The notes: generated by a model not told the origin, from the sequence alone. A DNA stretch of 64,000 nt from Amorphoplanes digitatis (GCF_014205335.1 NZ_JACHNH010000001.1:6814501-6878500); one strand, 5' to 3'. Positions 7,476 to 15,979 are shown, counted from the first letter of the stretch. Program-made: numbers and translations.

Positions 7476-8147
7476 TCACTCCGTCCAGGCGCCGGTGATC
7501 TCGAGGTTCCGGCGCCATCGGCGCGCGCCCGGGGAGGTGTCCCCATCGGGCCGGGGCGGCGCCAGCATCGTTTCGCACTTGGCCAGCATGGCCGCCCGCC
7601 GCCGGCGCCAGCTCGGACGATCTCCGTAGCCGATGAACAGCGACCCGAGCTCGCCGACGACGTCCGGGTGGTGCATTCGAATGATCCACTCGCACCAGGC
7701 CAGGTCCTCCACGGGTTCACCCGGGTGGGCCCACTCCCAGTCGAGCACAGCGGCCGCGCCGAAGCTGACCGGGTCGAAGAGCATGTTGTTGGGGCCGTAG
7801 TCGCCGTGCACGACCACCGCCGCGCCCGGCGGCACGCCGTCGAAGACGGCCGAGGCGTCCACGGCCTGGATCCGGCGCAGCGTCTGCCCGCACGAACGCA
7901 GGACCGCGGCCGCGTGCCCGGCCCGGATCAGCTCCTGGCCGTGCGTGCCGGGAACGTGCCGCATGCACAGCGCGCCGGCCGGCTCGGCGATCAGGCCGGG
8001 AACCGGTACGTCGCCGCCCGCCAATCTGGTAAGCACGAGCCGCTCCGCGGACCTGCGCGAGTGCGCGAACAGACCCCGGTACCGCTTGGTGACGGTGACA
8101 CCGTCACCACGGGTGTCATGGGAATAGCCATAGGGCAACGGCCGCAT
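7476..8147 (-). CDS. Aminoglycoside phosphotransferase/choline kinase-like protein
   Basis: A 223-residue protein of the APH fold. The catalytic loop is VVHGDYGPNNMLFD (HGDxxxxN) and the metal-binding segment is AAVLDWEWAHPGEP. The ATP-binding N-lobe is short. Homologues phosphorylate small hydroxylated compounds, but this one has no feature that fixes a substrate, and resistance should not be assumed. The start could be ATG 8147 or GTG 8174; neither has a good ribosome binding site, and GTG 8174 lies only 8 bp after the upstream stop. Probably co-transcribed with the DUF2470 gene. Confidence 0.82.
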   Translation of the reverse strand: MRPLPYGYSHDTRGDGVTVTKRYRGLFAHSRRSAERLVLTRLAGGDVPVPGLIAEPAGALCMRHVPGTHGQELIRAGHAAAVLRSCGQTLRRIQAVDASAVFDGVPPGAAVVVHGDYGPNNMLFDPVSFGAAAVLDWEWAHPGEPVEDLAWCEWIIRMHHPDVVGELGSLFIGYGDRPSWRRRRAAMLAKCETMLAPPRPDGDTSPGARRWRRNLEITGAWTE

Positions 8148-8182
8148 CACCGAATCATCGCGCGGTACCCGCACCGGGCCGG

Positions 8183-8923
8183 TCAGGCCGCCTCCTGGCC
8201 GGCGGTGCAGCGGTGGCAGAGCACCGGGTGCAGCAGGTGTGCCAGGTCGTGGCGGTCGGACACCGGGCGCGGGAAGGAGAGCCGGGCGAGCCGGGCGCCG
8301 AGGCGGACCACGAAGCCGTACCGGTCCAGGCGCACCACCCGGGGCTCGTCGCCCTCGCGCGCGGCCGGGCCGAGCTGGCGGCGCACGTAGACGGCCATCT
8401 CGTGGACGTGGTGGTCGGCGAGGTCCGCGATCAGGTCGAACTCGATCGTCCGCAGCGGGTCCGGGGCGGCCAGCGCGTAGTCGTCGGGGTCGACGTCGAC
8501 AAGCACGCCGTTGCGCTCGTAGCGCACCTCCGCCACGTCCATCCGGTGCAGGACCTGGGTGTCCCCGACGTCGAGCAGGTCGGGCGCCGCGTCGGTGTCG
8601 GCGTAGTCGAGCGCGGCCGCGCGGGCCTCGTCGCCGGTGAGCGCGACGGCCCAGCCGGCGACCCAGACCCGGCCCAGCGACGGTGCGCCGGCGACCGGCG
8701 GCAGGTCGCTGATGTCGAGCACGAGCGCGGTGTCGTCGACGCCGTCGGCCGGCCGCAACGCGGTGGTCAGCGCCCCGTTTCTCGGCGAGAGCAGCAGCAC
8801 CCGCCCCTGGCTGTCGGTCACGTGCCGCACCGGGTAGGGGCCCTGCCGGCACGCGATGTGCGCGGTGGCGGGCAGGTGGCCGGCGGCCAGGGTGCGGGCG
8901 ACCTCGGCGTGGGTGGGCTGCAT
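8183..8923 (-). CDS. DUF2470 domain protein (haem/iron utilisation-like)
   Basis: A 246-residue soluble protein. The N-terminal half resembles the split-barrel flavin/haem-binding fold (pyridoxamine oxidase-like). The C-terminal half has the DUF2470 signature around HMDVAEVRYERNGVLVDVD and FDLIADLADHHVHEM. DUF2470 also occurs as the tail of haem-degrading HugZ-type proteins, so a part in haem or iron handling is inferred, in keeping with the iron-box-like operator 23 bp upstream. CHRC near the end may bind metal. GGAGGTACCCGAC before ATG 8923 is a strong ribosome binding site. Confidence 0.8.
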   Translation of the reverse strand: MQPTHAEVARTLAAGHLPATAHIACRQGPYPVRHVTDSQGRVLLLSPRNGALTTALRPADGVDDTALVLDISDLPPVAGAPSLGRVWVAGWAVALTGDEARAAALDYADTDAAPDLLDVGDTQVLHRMDVAEVRYERNGVLVDVDPDDYALAAPDPLRTIEFDLIADLADHHVHEMAVYVRRQLGPAAREGDEPRVVRLDRYGFVVRLGARLARLSFPRPVSDRHDLAHLLHPVLCHRCTAGQEAA

Positions 8924-8945
8924 GTCGGGTACCTCCGGGCACCAG

Positions 8946-8979
8946 TTAGGCTTGCCTTAGTAAGGTGAGGCTAACCGTA
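8946..8979. promoter_or_regulatory. IdeR/DtxR-type iron box in a divergent promoter
   Basis: TAAGGTGAGGCTAACCGTA (8961-8979) matches the known IdeR/DmdR consensus TTAGGTTAGGCTAACCTAA at 16 of 19 positions. A second, weaker overlapping site TTAGGCTTGCCTTAG lies at 8946-8960. They sit between the divergent starts at 8923 and 9010 and can cover both promoters. Overlapping dyads are normal for DtxR-family binding. Iron-dependent repression of both genes is inferred. Confidence 0.75.
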
Positions 8980-9009
8980 CAGCACCCCGAAAACGAAGTG
9001 AGATCGCCC

Positions 9010-9618
9010 GTGAACAACTCCCGACCCAAGGCCCGGCTGTCGAGGGCTCTCGGAATTCCACTCACGCGCAAGTGCGTCAAGTACTTCGAGCGGCGGCCGT
9101 TCCCGCCCGGCGTGCACGGCCGGGGGCGGCGCAAGGCCTCGGACTACCAGGTCCGGTTGCTGGAGAAGCAGCGGCTGCGCCACCAGTACAACATCAGCGA
9201 GGCCCAGATGCGGAAGGCGTACGACGACGCGCACCGCAAGGAGGGCAAGACCGGCGAGAACATGGTCCAGCTGCTGGAGAGCCGCCTCGACGCCACCGTG
9301 CAGCGCGCCGGCCTGGCCCGCACGATCTACCAGGCACGCCAGCTCGTCGCGCACGGCCACTTCACCGTCGACGGCCGCAAGGTCGACCGCCCGTCGTACC
9401 GGCTCAAGCCCGGTCAGGTCGTGGAGGTCCGGGAGAGCAGCCGGCAGAAGCCGCCGTTCCAGATCGCGGCCACCGGCGCGCACCTCGACGGCCCGACGGC
9501 TCCCTACCTGTCCACCGTCGTCGAGGAGCTGCGCACCACGGTGATCCGCAAGCCGCTGCGCTCCGAGGTACCGGTGATCTGCGACGAGCAGCTCGTAGTC
9601 GAGTTCTACGCCCGCTGA
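9010..9618 (+). CDS. rpsD: Small ribosomal subunit protein S4, zinc-free form (probable paralogue)
   Basis: A 202-residue S4 protein of the 30S subunit. FERRPFPPGVHGRGRRK, the S4 RNA-binding domain LDATVQRAGLARTIYQARQ, LVAHGHFTVDG and the C-terminal EQLVVEFYAR are all present. It resembles the Streptomyces-type S4 that lacks the N-terminal zinc-binding cysteine cluster; only one cysteine is found in that region. A chromosome of this family usually has an S4 gene near rpoA, so this is probably a second copy, but that cannot be seen here. GTG 9010 is chosen because NNSRPKARLSRALG is the family start. It is divergent from the DUF2470 gene across an iron box. Confidence 0.9.
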   Translation: MNNSRPKARLSRALGIPLTRKCVKYFERRPFPPGVHGRGRRKASDYQVRLLEKQRLRHQYNISEAQMRKAYDDAHRKEGKTGENMVQLLESRLDATVQRAGLARTIYQARQLVAHGHFTVDGRKVDRPSYRLKPGQVVEVRESSRQKPPFQIAATGAHLDGPTAPYLSTVVEELRTTVIRKPLRSEVPVICDEQLVVEFYAR

Positions 9619-9619
9619 G

Positions 9620-11401
9620 TCAGCGGGTCTGCTCCAGCCACGAGGCGTAGAGCTTGGCGTAGATGGAGTCCTCGTCCAGCAGGAGCGTGGAGTGTGGGCC
9701 GCGTTGCACGACGCGGCCCGCGTCCACCACGATCACCTCGTCGGCGGACTGCGCGGTCGAGAGCCGGTGCGCGATGGCCACCGTGGTCCGGCCCCGGGTG
9801 ACGGTTTCCAGGGCCCGTTGCAGGCGCACCTCGGTGGCCGGGTCGACCGCGCTCGTCGCCTCGTCCAGCACCAGCAGGTCCGGATCCGCGACGTACGCCC
9901 GTACCAGAGCGACGAGCTGGCGCTCACCCACGCTGAGCGCCTCGCCGCGCTCGCCGACCGGGGTCTCCAGGCCCTGCGGCAGGCCGGCCAGCCAGTCGGC
10001 GAGCCCCAGCCCGGCGAAGGCCATCTCGAGGTCGTCGTCGGTCAGCGCCGGTTCCGCGAAGCGGATGTTCTCCGCCACGGTCGCGTCGAAGAGGAAGCCG
10101 TCCTGCGGGACCATCACCACGCGCGAGCGCAGCGACGTGAACCGCACCGACGTCAGCGGCGTGCCCGAGAGCAGCACCTCGCCCGCCGCCGGGTCCATCA
10201 GCCGGGTGAGCAGCTTGGCGAACGTGGTCTTGCCGCTGCCGGTCTCGCCGACCACGGCGACCTTGGTCCTCGCCGCGATCTCCAGGTCGACGTCGGCGAG
10301 CACGACCGGGCCGCCGGGGTAGCGGTAGGAGACGTCGGCGAAGCGCACGGACAGCGGCCCGGGCGGCAGCGGAACGCCCAGCGCGTCGGGGTCGGACACG
10401 TCCGGATCGATGTCGAGCACGTCGAGCACCCGGCGCCAGCCCGCCACCGCGTTCTGCGCCTCGTTGAGCACCTCGGTGGCGATCTGCACCGGCTGGATGA
10501 AGAGCGTCACCAGGAACAGGAACGCGGTCAGCTCGCCGACGGTCAGGCCACCGTCGACGCCGAACAGCACGCCGACGACCACCACCGCGGCGAGCGCGAC
10601 CCCGGCGGCGATCTCGCCGGTGGAAAAGCTGACCACGCTGGTACGCAGGGCCTTCTGCTGGGCGACCCGCAGGCTGCCGATCGAGTCGTCCAGGCGCCGC
10701 TCGGTGCGCCCGGCCACGCCGTACGCGCGGATCACCGTGGCGCCGACGACGCTCTCCGCGACCGCACCGAGCATCGTGCCGGTGCGCTCGCGCACGATCC
10801 GGTAGACGCCCGCGAGCCGCTTCTGGAACAGCCGGATGACGATCACGGCCGGCAGGAACGCGGCGAAGACCACCAGCGCGAGCTGCCACGAGTAGACGAG
10901 CATGACGACGGTCGTCACGACCAGCTGGCCCGAGCTGAGCAGCAGCATCACGCCGCCGGTCTGGAGGAACTGGGTGATCTGGTCGACGTCGCCGGTCACC
11001 CGGGAGACCAGCGATCCGCGCCGCTCGGACTGCTGGTGCAGCATCGACAGGTCGTGGATGTGCCGGAAGGTGCGGCCGCGCAGCGCGGCGAGGGCGGTCT
11101 CGCTGACGGTGAAGAGCCGGCGCGTCATCGCGTACCCGCAGGCGGTGGAGACGACGAGGATCGCACACGTGAGGCCGACGATCACGGCGACCACCCCGAG
11201 GTCGGGGCCGCCGGGCGCGCGGATGCCCCGGTCGATGGCCTGCTGGACGGCGATCGGCACGGCGACCCGGCCGGACATCGAGAGCACCGCCAGCGCCAGC
11301 GTGCCGATCAGGCCCGGGCGCAGCTCGGGCGAGAGCGCGATCCCGCGCCGCACGGTCGCGAAAGTGCCCGGCTCGGGCTTCTCCAGCAGGACGTCGCTCA
11401 C
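9620..11401 (-). CDS. ABC exporter half-transporter (canonical catalytic Glu, altered signature)
   Basis: A 593-residue half-transporter with six membrane segments in residues about 30-310 and a C-terminal ATPase. Walker A is GETGSGKTT, Walker B is LLVLDEATSAVDP, and the switch is IAHRLST, all canonical, but the signature is LSVGERQ in place of LSGGQ. It forms a heterodimer with the protein encoded directly upstream, with which it overlaps in GTGA (11398-11401). In such pairs only one ATP site hydrolyses efficiently. Homologues export drugs or lipids; this substrate is unknown. It converges on rpsD with almost no gap. Confidence 0.93.
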   Translation of the reverse strand: MSDVLLEKPEPGTFATVRRGIALSPELRPGLIGTLALAVLSMSGRVAVPIAVQQAIDRGIRAPGGPDLGVVAVIVGLTCAILVVSTACGYAMTRRLFTVSETALAALRGRTFRHIHDLSMLHQQSERRGSLVSRVTGDVDQITQFLQTGGVMLLLSSGQLVVTTVVMLVYSWQLALVVFAAFLPAVIVIRLFQKRLAGVYRIVRERTGTMLGAVAESVVGATVIRAYGVAGRTERRLDDSIGSLRVAQQKALRTSVVSFSTGEIAAGVALAAVVVVGVLFGVDGGLTVGELTAFLFLVTLFIQPVQIATEVLNEAQNAVAGWRRVLDVLDIDPDVSDPDALGVPLPPGPLSVRFADVSYRYPGGPVVLADVDLEIAARTKVAVVGETGSGKTTFAKLLTRLMDPAAGEVLLSGTPLTSVRFTSLRSRVVMVPQDGFLFDATVAENIRFAEPALTDDDLEMAFAGLGLADWLAGLPQGLETPVGERGEALSVGERQLVALVRAYVADPDLLVLDEATSAVDPATEVRLQRALETVTRGRTTVAIAHRLSTAQSADEVIVVDAGRVVQRGPHSTLLLDEDSIYAKLYASWLEQTR

Positions 11402-13194
11402 GCGGTCACGCTCTCGTCCTCGCGGGCGGCGTCGGCCTGCTCGTACGCGGTCACCAGGTTGAGGTAGCCCGGCTCGGTGGCCAGCAGGTCGTGATGGGTG
11501 CCGGTCGCCACGACCCGGCCGTTCTCCAGGAAGACCACCTCGTCGGCGAGCGCGATGGTGGCCCGCCGGTAGGCGACGACCAGGATGGACGCGCCGGCGT
11601 CGCGGTCGCGCAGCGAGGCGAGGATGGCCGCCTCGACGCGCGGGTCGACCGCGCTGGTGGCGTCGTCGAGCACCAGCAGCCGCGGGCGGCCCGCGAGCGC
11701 GCGGGCCAGGGTGAGTCGCTGCCGCTGGCCGCCGGAGAGCGAGGTGCCGCGCTCGCCGACGGCGGTGTCCAGCGCGTCCGGCAGCTTCTCCACGAAGCCC
11801 TCGGCCTGCGCCGTGCGCAGCGCCGACCAGACCTCGTCGTCGCCCAGCCCGTCGCGGTCCAGGGTCACGTTGCCGCGCACGGTGTCGTCGAAGACGAACG
11901 GCACCTGGGGCACGAGCGCGGCCGTCGCCGCGAGCGCGGCGACGCTGAGCTCCGGCAGCGGGGTGTCGTCGGCGCGGACCGTTCCCTTGTCCGGGTCGAC
12001 CAGCCGAACGGCGAGCGAGGCGATCGTCGACTTGCCGGCGCCGGTCGCGCCGACGAGCGCCACGGTCCGGCCGGCCGGGACGGTGAACGAGACGTCGTGC
12101 AGGACCTCGGCGCTCCCGCCGTACGAGAAGGAGACCCGGTCGAAGGTGAGCGCCGCCGGGCCGGTGCGCGCGGGTGCGGACGAGCCGTAGGCGAGGTCGC
12201 CCTCGGCGCCGAGCACCGCCTGGACCCGCTCCCAGCCCGCCACGCTGCGCGGCAGCTCGGCGACCACCCAGCCGATCGCGCGGATCGGGAAGGCCAGCAC
12301 GGTGAAGAGGAAGGCGACGCTGACCAGTTCGGCGACGGTGATCGCGCCGGCCTCCAGCCGCCAGGCGCCGAGCAGGAGCACGCTGAGGGTGCCGATGCTG
12401 GGCAGGCTGTCCATCAGCGGATCGAAGAGGCCGCGCAGCCGGCCGACGGAGATCAGGGCGTCGCGCAGCTCGGCGACGTATACCGCGAAGCGCCGCGACT
12501 CGTCGGCCTCGCGGCCCATCGTCTTGACCACAAGCGCGCCGTCGAAGCTCTCGTGCGCGACCGCGCTGACCCGGGCCCGCAGCTGCTGTGCGCGGATCTG
12601 CCGCGGCGACATGCGCCGCGAGTAGACCAGGTTGAGGCCGAACAGCGCCGGGAAGAGGCAGACGCCGACAAGCGCCAGCACCCAGTCGGTGAAGAAGAGC
12701 GAGACGACCGCGGCGGCGATCATCACCAGCGTGCCGACCGCGAACGGCAGCGGCGCGATGGGCACGAACGCGGCCTCGACGTCGGAGTTGGCGTTCGACA
12801 GCAGCGTGCCGGTGGCGTGCCGCTGGTGCCAGGCGGGCGGCAGGGCCAGGTAGCGGCGGGTGACGGCGCTGCGGTAGCGGGCCTGTAGCCGGAACTGCAT
12901 GTAGCCGGCGCCGAGGCGGCGGCCGAAGATGCTCGCCACCCGCAGCAGTGAGAGGCCGATGAACGTGGCGGCGACCAGGCACAGCTCGGCGGCGCCGACC
13001 CGGTGGTCGGCGAAGGCCGGCACCACGACGTGGCCGGTGACCGCGCCGACCAGGTAGGCGTTGGCGATGACCAGGAGGCCGAAGAGGCTGCTGCCGGCCG
13101 TGCCGACGATGAAGAGCCGGGGTTCGGTGCGGATAGCGCGGCCGAGCACGCGTAGGCCCCGGCCCAGCACGTCCCGGCTGGCCCTCGTGGTCAA
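11398..13194 (-). CDS. ABC exporter half-transporter (degenerate ATPase)
   Basis: A 598-residue partner of the protein at 9620. Six membrane segments fall in residues about 25-310. The ATPase has Walker A GATGAGKST and a perfect signature LSGGQRQRLTLARAL, but Walker B is LLVLDDATSAVDP, with Asp where the catalytic Glu should be, and the switch is VVAYRRAT, with Tyr for His. This complements the partner's altered signature, so the dimer would have one consensus and one degenerate ATP site. The TTG start at 13194 is tentative; GGGCGGGG lies just upstream and no ATG or GTG lies between it and distant codons. Confidence 0.9.
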   Translation of the reverse strand: MTTRASRDVLGRGLRVLGRAIRTEPRLFIVGTAGSSLFGLLVIANAYLVGAVTGHVVVPAFADHRVGAAELCLVAATFIGLSLLRVASIFGRRLGAGYMQFRLQARYRSAVTRRYLALPPAWHQRHATGTLLSNANSDVEAAFVPIAPLPFAVGTLVMIAAAVVSLFFTDWVLALVGVCLFPALFGLNLVYSRRMSPRQIRAQQLRARVSAVAHESFDGALVVKTMGREADESRRFAVYVAELRDALISVGRLRGLFDPLMDSLPSIGTLSVLLLGAWRLEAGAITVAELVSVAFLFTVLAFPIRAIGWVVAELPRSVAGWERVQAVLGAEGDLAYGSSAPARTGPAALTFDRVSFSYGGSAEVLHDVSFTVPAGRTVALVGATGAGKSTIASLAVRLVDPDKGTVRADDTPLPELSVAALAATAALVPQVPFVFDDTVRGNVTLDRDGLGDDEVWSALRTAQAEGFVEKLPDALDTAVGERGTSLSGGQRQRLTLARALAGRPRLLVLDDATSAVDPRVEAAILASLRDRDAGASILVVAYRRATIALADEVVFLENGRVVATGTHHDLLATEPGYLNLVTAYEQADAAREDESVTA

Positions 13195-13281
13195 ATCCCC
13201 GCCCTGACGTAAGTCCTCGCCGACGGTCTCGGCCTTACCAGTCCATCCTGCCGAACCGAACGGTAAACGCCACAGGTTTAC

Positions 13282-13295
13282 ATTGTGTCCACAAT
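13282..13295. promoter_or_regulatory. Palindrome upstream of the heterodimeric ABC operon
   Basis: ATTGTGTCCACAAT is a perfect dyad (arms ATTGTG/CACAAT, spacer TC) about 90 bp upstream of the ABC start and about 100 bp upstream of the APC permease. Closer to the ABC gene is a smaller dyad, ACCGAACGGT, of the kind TetR proteins use. The regulator is unknown. Confidence 0.4.
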
Positions 13296-13327
13296 TACAT
13301 CGCCGCGCTGCCCCGCCTCTTGACGGA

Positions 13328-13378
13328 TCGAATTGGCCCCTCCGAACAGGGTCGAATTGGCCCGGACATGGAGCCAAT
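13328..13378 (+). promoter_or_regulatory. Putative MocR operator upstream of the APC permease
   Basis: TCGAATTGGCCC occurs twice (13328-13339 and 13352-13363), 24 bp apart. An inverted half-site GAGCCAAT follows near 13371, with TTGACG at 13320 as a possible -35. The MocR gene at 14582 is the adjacent candidate regulator. The core ATTGG also recurs at the second MocR locus (21871-21946). Direct repeats at about two helical turns fit the known dimeric mode of MocR binding. Confidence 0.5.
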
Positions 13379-13397
13379 CTCCCCCTACGTTGAGCGC

Positions 13398-14687
13398 ATG
13401 ACACCAACCGGCGGGCTGTCCCGCGCACAAGGCACCGCCCTCTGCGTCGGCGCGGTCCTGGGCACCGGCGTCATCTCGATGCCCGCGCTCGCCGCGGCCG
13501 TCGCCGGGCCCGCGTCCCTGCTGGCGTGGCTCGCCCTCATCCTGCTCTCGGCACCCCTGGCCGGGACCTTCGCCGCGCTCGGCGGGCGCTACCCGGACGG
13601 CGGGGGCGTGTCCACGTACGTCCGGCTGGCCTTCGGGCCGCACGCCGCCGCGGCCGTCGGCTGGTGTTTCTATTTCGCCGTGCCGCTGGGCGCGCCGGCC
13701 GCGGCCGCGTTCGCGGGCGGCTACGTCGCCGACGTCCTCGGCGGCGGCCAGGCCACCGTGCTGGCCACGTTCGCCTTCGTCATGGCCGTCGTCTTCGCCA
13801 TGAACTGGTTCGGCCTGCGCGTCTCCGGCCGGGTACAGCTCTACCTCACCGCGACGCTGGCCGGCCTGCTGGTGATCGCGGTGGTGGCGGCGCTGCCGCA
13901 CGCCGACCTCGCCAACCTGACCCCGTTCGCGCCGCACGGCTGGGCCGGCGTCGGCGCCGCGGCCGCGATCCTGGTCTGGGGCTTCGCCGGCTGGGAGGCG
14001 GTGTCGTCGCTGTCCGGCGAGTACCGCGACCCGCGCCGCGACGTGCCCCGGGCCACCGCGGCGGCCGTGCTGATCGTCGGCGTGCTCTACCTCGCCGTCG
14101 CCGCGGCCAGTGTGCTGGTCCTCGGACCGGCCGCCGGCGCCAGCCCCGCGCCCCTGGCCGACCTGCTGGCGGTCGGCGTCGGCGGCCCGGTCCGCCCGCT
14201 CACCGCGGTCGTCGCCGTGCTGCTCACCATCGGCGCCGTGAACGCCTACCTGGCCGACGCGTCGCGGCTCGGCGTCGCCCTGACCCGCGACGGCGCGCTG
14301 CCGGCGCGGATGGTCGGCACCCCGCGCAGGTCACTGGCCTTCGTCACCCTCGCCGGATGCGCGTCGGTGCTGCTGCCGCTCGACCTGCACACCTTGATGC
14401 TGCTGGTCACCGGCTGCTTCACCCTGGTCTACGTGCTCGGGACCGCGGCCGCGCTGCGGCTGCTGCCGCCCGGGTGGTCGCGGCGCGGCGCCGGCGTCGC
14501 GAACGCCTCGGTGCTCGCCCTCATGGTGCTCAACGGGCCGCCCGCGCTGCTCAGCCTCGCGGTGGCGGCGGGCGCGGTGCTCTACGTGTCGCGCAGGACG
14601 GCCCCGAAGATCGCCAGCCCCTCGTCGAGCAGCGCCGGGTCGATCGCGCCGAACCCGAACACGAACCCGGTCGAGTCGCTGCCGTAG
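13398..14687 (+). CDS. APC superfamily amino acid permease
   Basis: A 429-residue membrane protein with about 12 hydrophobic segments. The N-terminal element GTALCVGAVLGTGVISMPAL is the APC substrate-binding signature (GxxxGxG type), and ILVWGFAGWEAVSSLSGEYR is segment 6. It resembles the YjeH-like amino acid efflux/uptake group; the substrate is unknown. ATG 13398 gives the normal N-terminus; an upstream ATG would run through the operator repeats. The last 35 residues are Ser/Pro/Asn-rich and lie antisense to the MocR gene (106-bp overlap). The neighbouring MocR probably controls it. Confidence 0.88.
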   Translation: MTPTGGLSRAQGTALCVGAVLGTGVISMPALAAAVAGPASLLAWLALILLSAPLAGTFAALGGRYPDGGGVSTYVRLAFGPHAAAAVGWCFYFAVPLGAPAAAAFAGGYVADVLGGGQATVLATFAFVMAVVFAMNWFGLRVSGRVQLYLTATLAGLLVIAVVAALPHADLANLTPFAPHGWAGVGAAAAILVWGFAGWEAVSSLSGEYRDPRRDVPRATAAAVLIVGVLYLAVAAASVLVLGPAAGASPAPLADLLAVGVGGPVRPLTAVVAVLLTIGAVNAYLADASRLGVALTRDGALPARMVGTPRRSLAFVTLAGCASVLLPLDLHTLMLLVTGCFTLVYVLGTAAALRLLPPGWSRRGAGVANASVLALMVLNGPPALLSLAVAAGAVLYVSRRTAPKIASPSSSSAGSIAPNPNTNPVESLP

Positions 14688-15979
14688 ACGCCGAGATCCT
14701 CGATCGCCACGCCCCGGGCGGCCGCGGCGGCCACCACCTCGGCGGACCGGGCACCCAGCGCCGTCACGTGCAGGCCCGCGGAGGACGGGACGACCTCGAG
14801 GTCAGGGTCCGCGGAGAGCGCGGCCACGATGCGCGCGTGGCGCCACGCGTACGCCTTGCCGGCCCGGCGCAGGTGGCGCGCCAGCTGACCCTCGTCGATG
14901 AAGCGCGCCAGCGCCGCCTGCACGGCCACCTGGCCGTACCCGTCGCTGAGCTGCCGGGCCGCGACCAGCGCCGCCCGCAGCGGGGCCGGCGCCAGCACGA
15001 AACCGGTACGAATGCTCGGCAGCATGGTCTTGGAGAAGGTGCCGACGTACAGCACCCGGCCGGCGGTGTCCAGGCTGTACAGCGGCTCGAGCGGGCGTGC
15101 CGAGAAGCGGAACTCGCTGTCGTAGTCGTCCTCGACGATCGCCGCCTGCCGCCGCCGCGCCCAGTCCAGCAGGGCGTGCCGCCGGGCCAGGCTCATCGCG
15201 GCGCCGAGCGGGAACTGATGCGACGGCGTCGCGTAGACCACCCGCGCGGCGGCCGGCAGGGCGTCGACCACCAGCCCGTCGCGGTCCACGGGTACGCCGG
15301 CCACGCGCGCGCCCAGCGACTCGAACAGCCGCCGGGCCGGCGGGTACCCTGGCTCCTCGACCGCGACGACGTCGCCGGGGCGCAGCAGCACCCGGCCGAT
15401 CAGGTCGAGCGCGTGCTGGGTGCCGTTGGTGACCAGGACGTCCGAGGCGGTGGCCCGCAGCGACCGGGAGTACCCGACGTAGCGGGCGATCGCCGCGCGC
15501 AGCGCCGGGTGGCCGGACGGCTCGGCGTACCCGCCGGGGTCGTTGGCCCGCAGCCGCAGCTCGGCGCCGACCAGCCGGCGCCAGGTGTCGAACGGGAACA
15601 GCCGCGCGTCCGGGATGCCGGTCCGGAAGTCGTACCGCGGCCGCGGCAGGTCGGCGCTGGTCGGCAGCGGGGTGAAGGTCCAGCCGGCCCGCGGGCGCAG
15701 CGGATCGGCCGGCGCCCCGGCGGCGGGCGCCGGCGCATCCCGTACGGGCGCGACGTAGGTACCCGCGCCGACCCGCGACACCAGGTAGCCCTCGGCGACG
15801 AGCCGCTCGTACGCGGTCGCGACGCTGTTGCGCGCCAGCCCGAGGTCGGCGGCCAGGGCGCGGGTGGCGGGCAGCCGGTGCCCCGTGGGCAGCCGTCCGT
15901 CCACGATGGCCGCCCGCAGGGCGCGATACACCCGCACGGTCTTCTCGCCGGTGCCGTCGAGGCTGATGACCAGGTCCAC
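14582..15979 (-). CDS. MocR/PdxR-type GntR regulator with aminotransferase domain
   Basis: A 465-residue MocR protein. A GntR winged helix (residues about 10-75, with RLPATRALAADLGLARNSV) is joined to a fold-type I aminotransferase domain that uses pyridoxal phosphate as an effector. Visible are the cofactor lysine in YVGTFSKTMLPSIRTG, the Asp in IVEDDYDSEF, and YATPSHQFPLG. Family members respond to PLP, GABA, taurine or amino acids. Here the tail-to-tail APC permease is the likely target. GTG 15979 is the start. It is divergent from the methyltransferase gene across 74 bp. Confidence 0.92.
   Translation of the reverse strand: MDLVISLDGTGEKTVRVYRALRAAIVDGRLPTGHRLPATRALAADLGLARNSVATAYERLVAEGYLVSRVGAGTYVAPVRDAPAPAAGAPADPLRPRAGWTFTPLPTSADLPRPRYDFRTGIPDARLFPFDTWRRLVGAELRLRANDPGGYAEPSGHPALRAAIARYVGYSRSLRATASDVLVTNGTQHALDLIGRVLLRPGDVVAVEEPGYPPARRLFESLGARVAGVPVDRDGLVVDALPAAARVVYATPSHQFPLGAAMSLARRHALLDWARRRQAAIVEDDYDSEFRFSARPLEPLYSLDTAGRVLYVGTFSKTMLPSIRTGFVLAPAPLRAALVAARQLSDGYGQVAVQAALARFIDEGQLARHLRRAGKAYAWRHARIVAALSADPDLEVVPSSAGLHVTALGARSAEVVAAAAARGVAIEDLGVYGSDSTGFVFGFGAIDPALLDEGLAIFGAVLRDT

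Noticed and set aside
7476..8147. Aminoglycoside resistance gene
   Set aside because: The fold and HGDxxxxN motif are shared by choline, homoserine and other kinases. The short N-lobe and context give no support for resistance.
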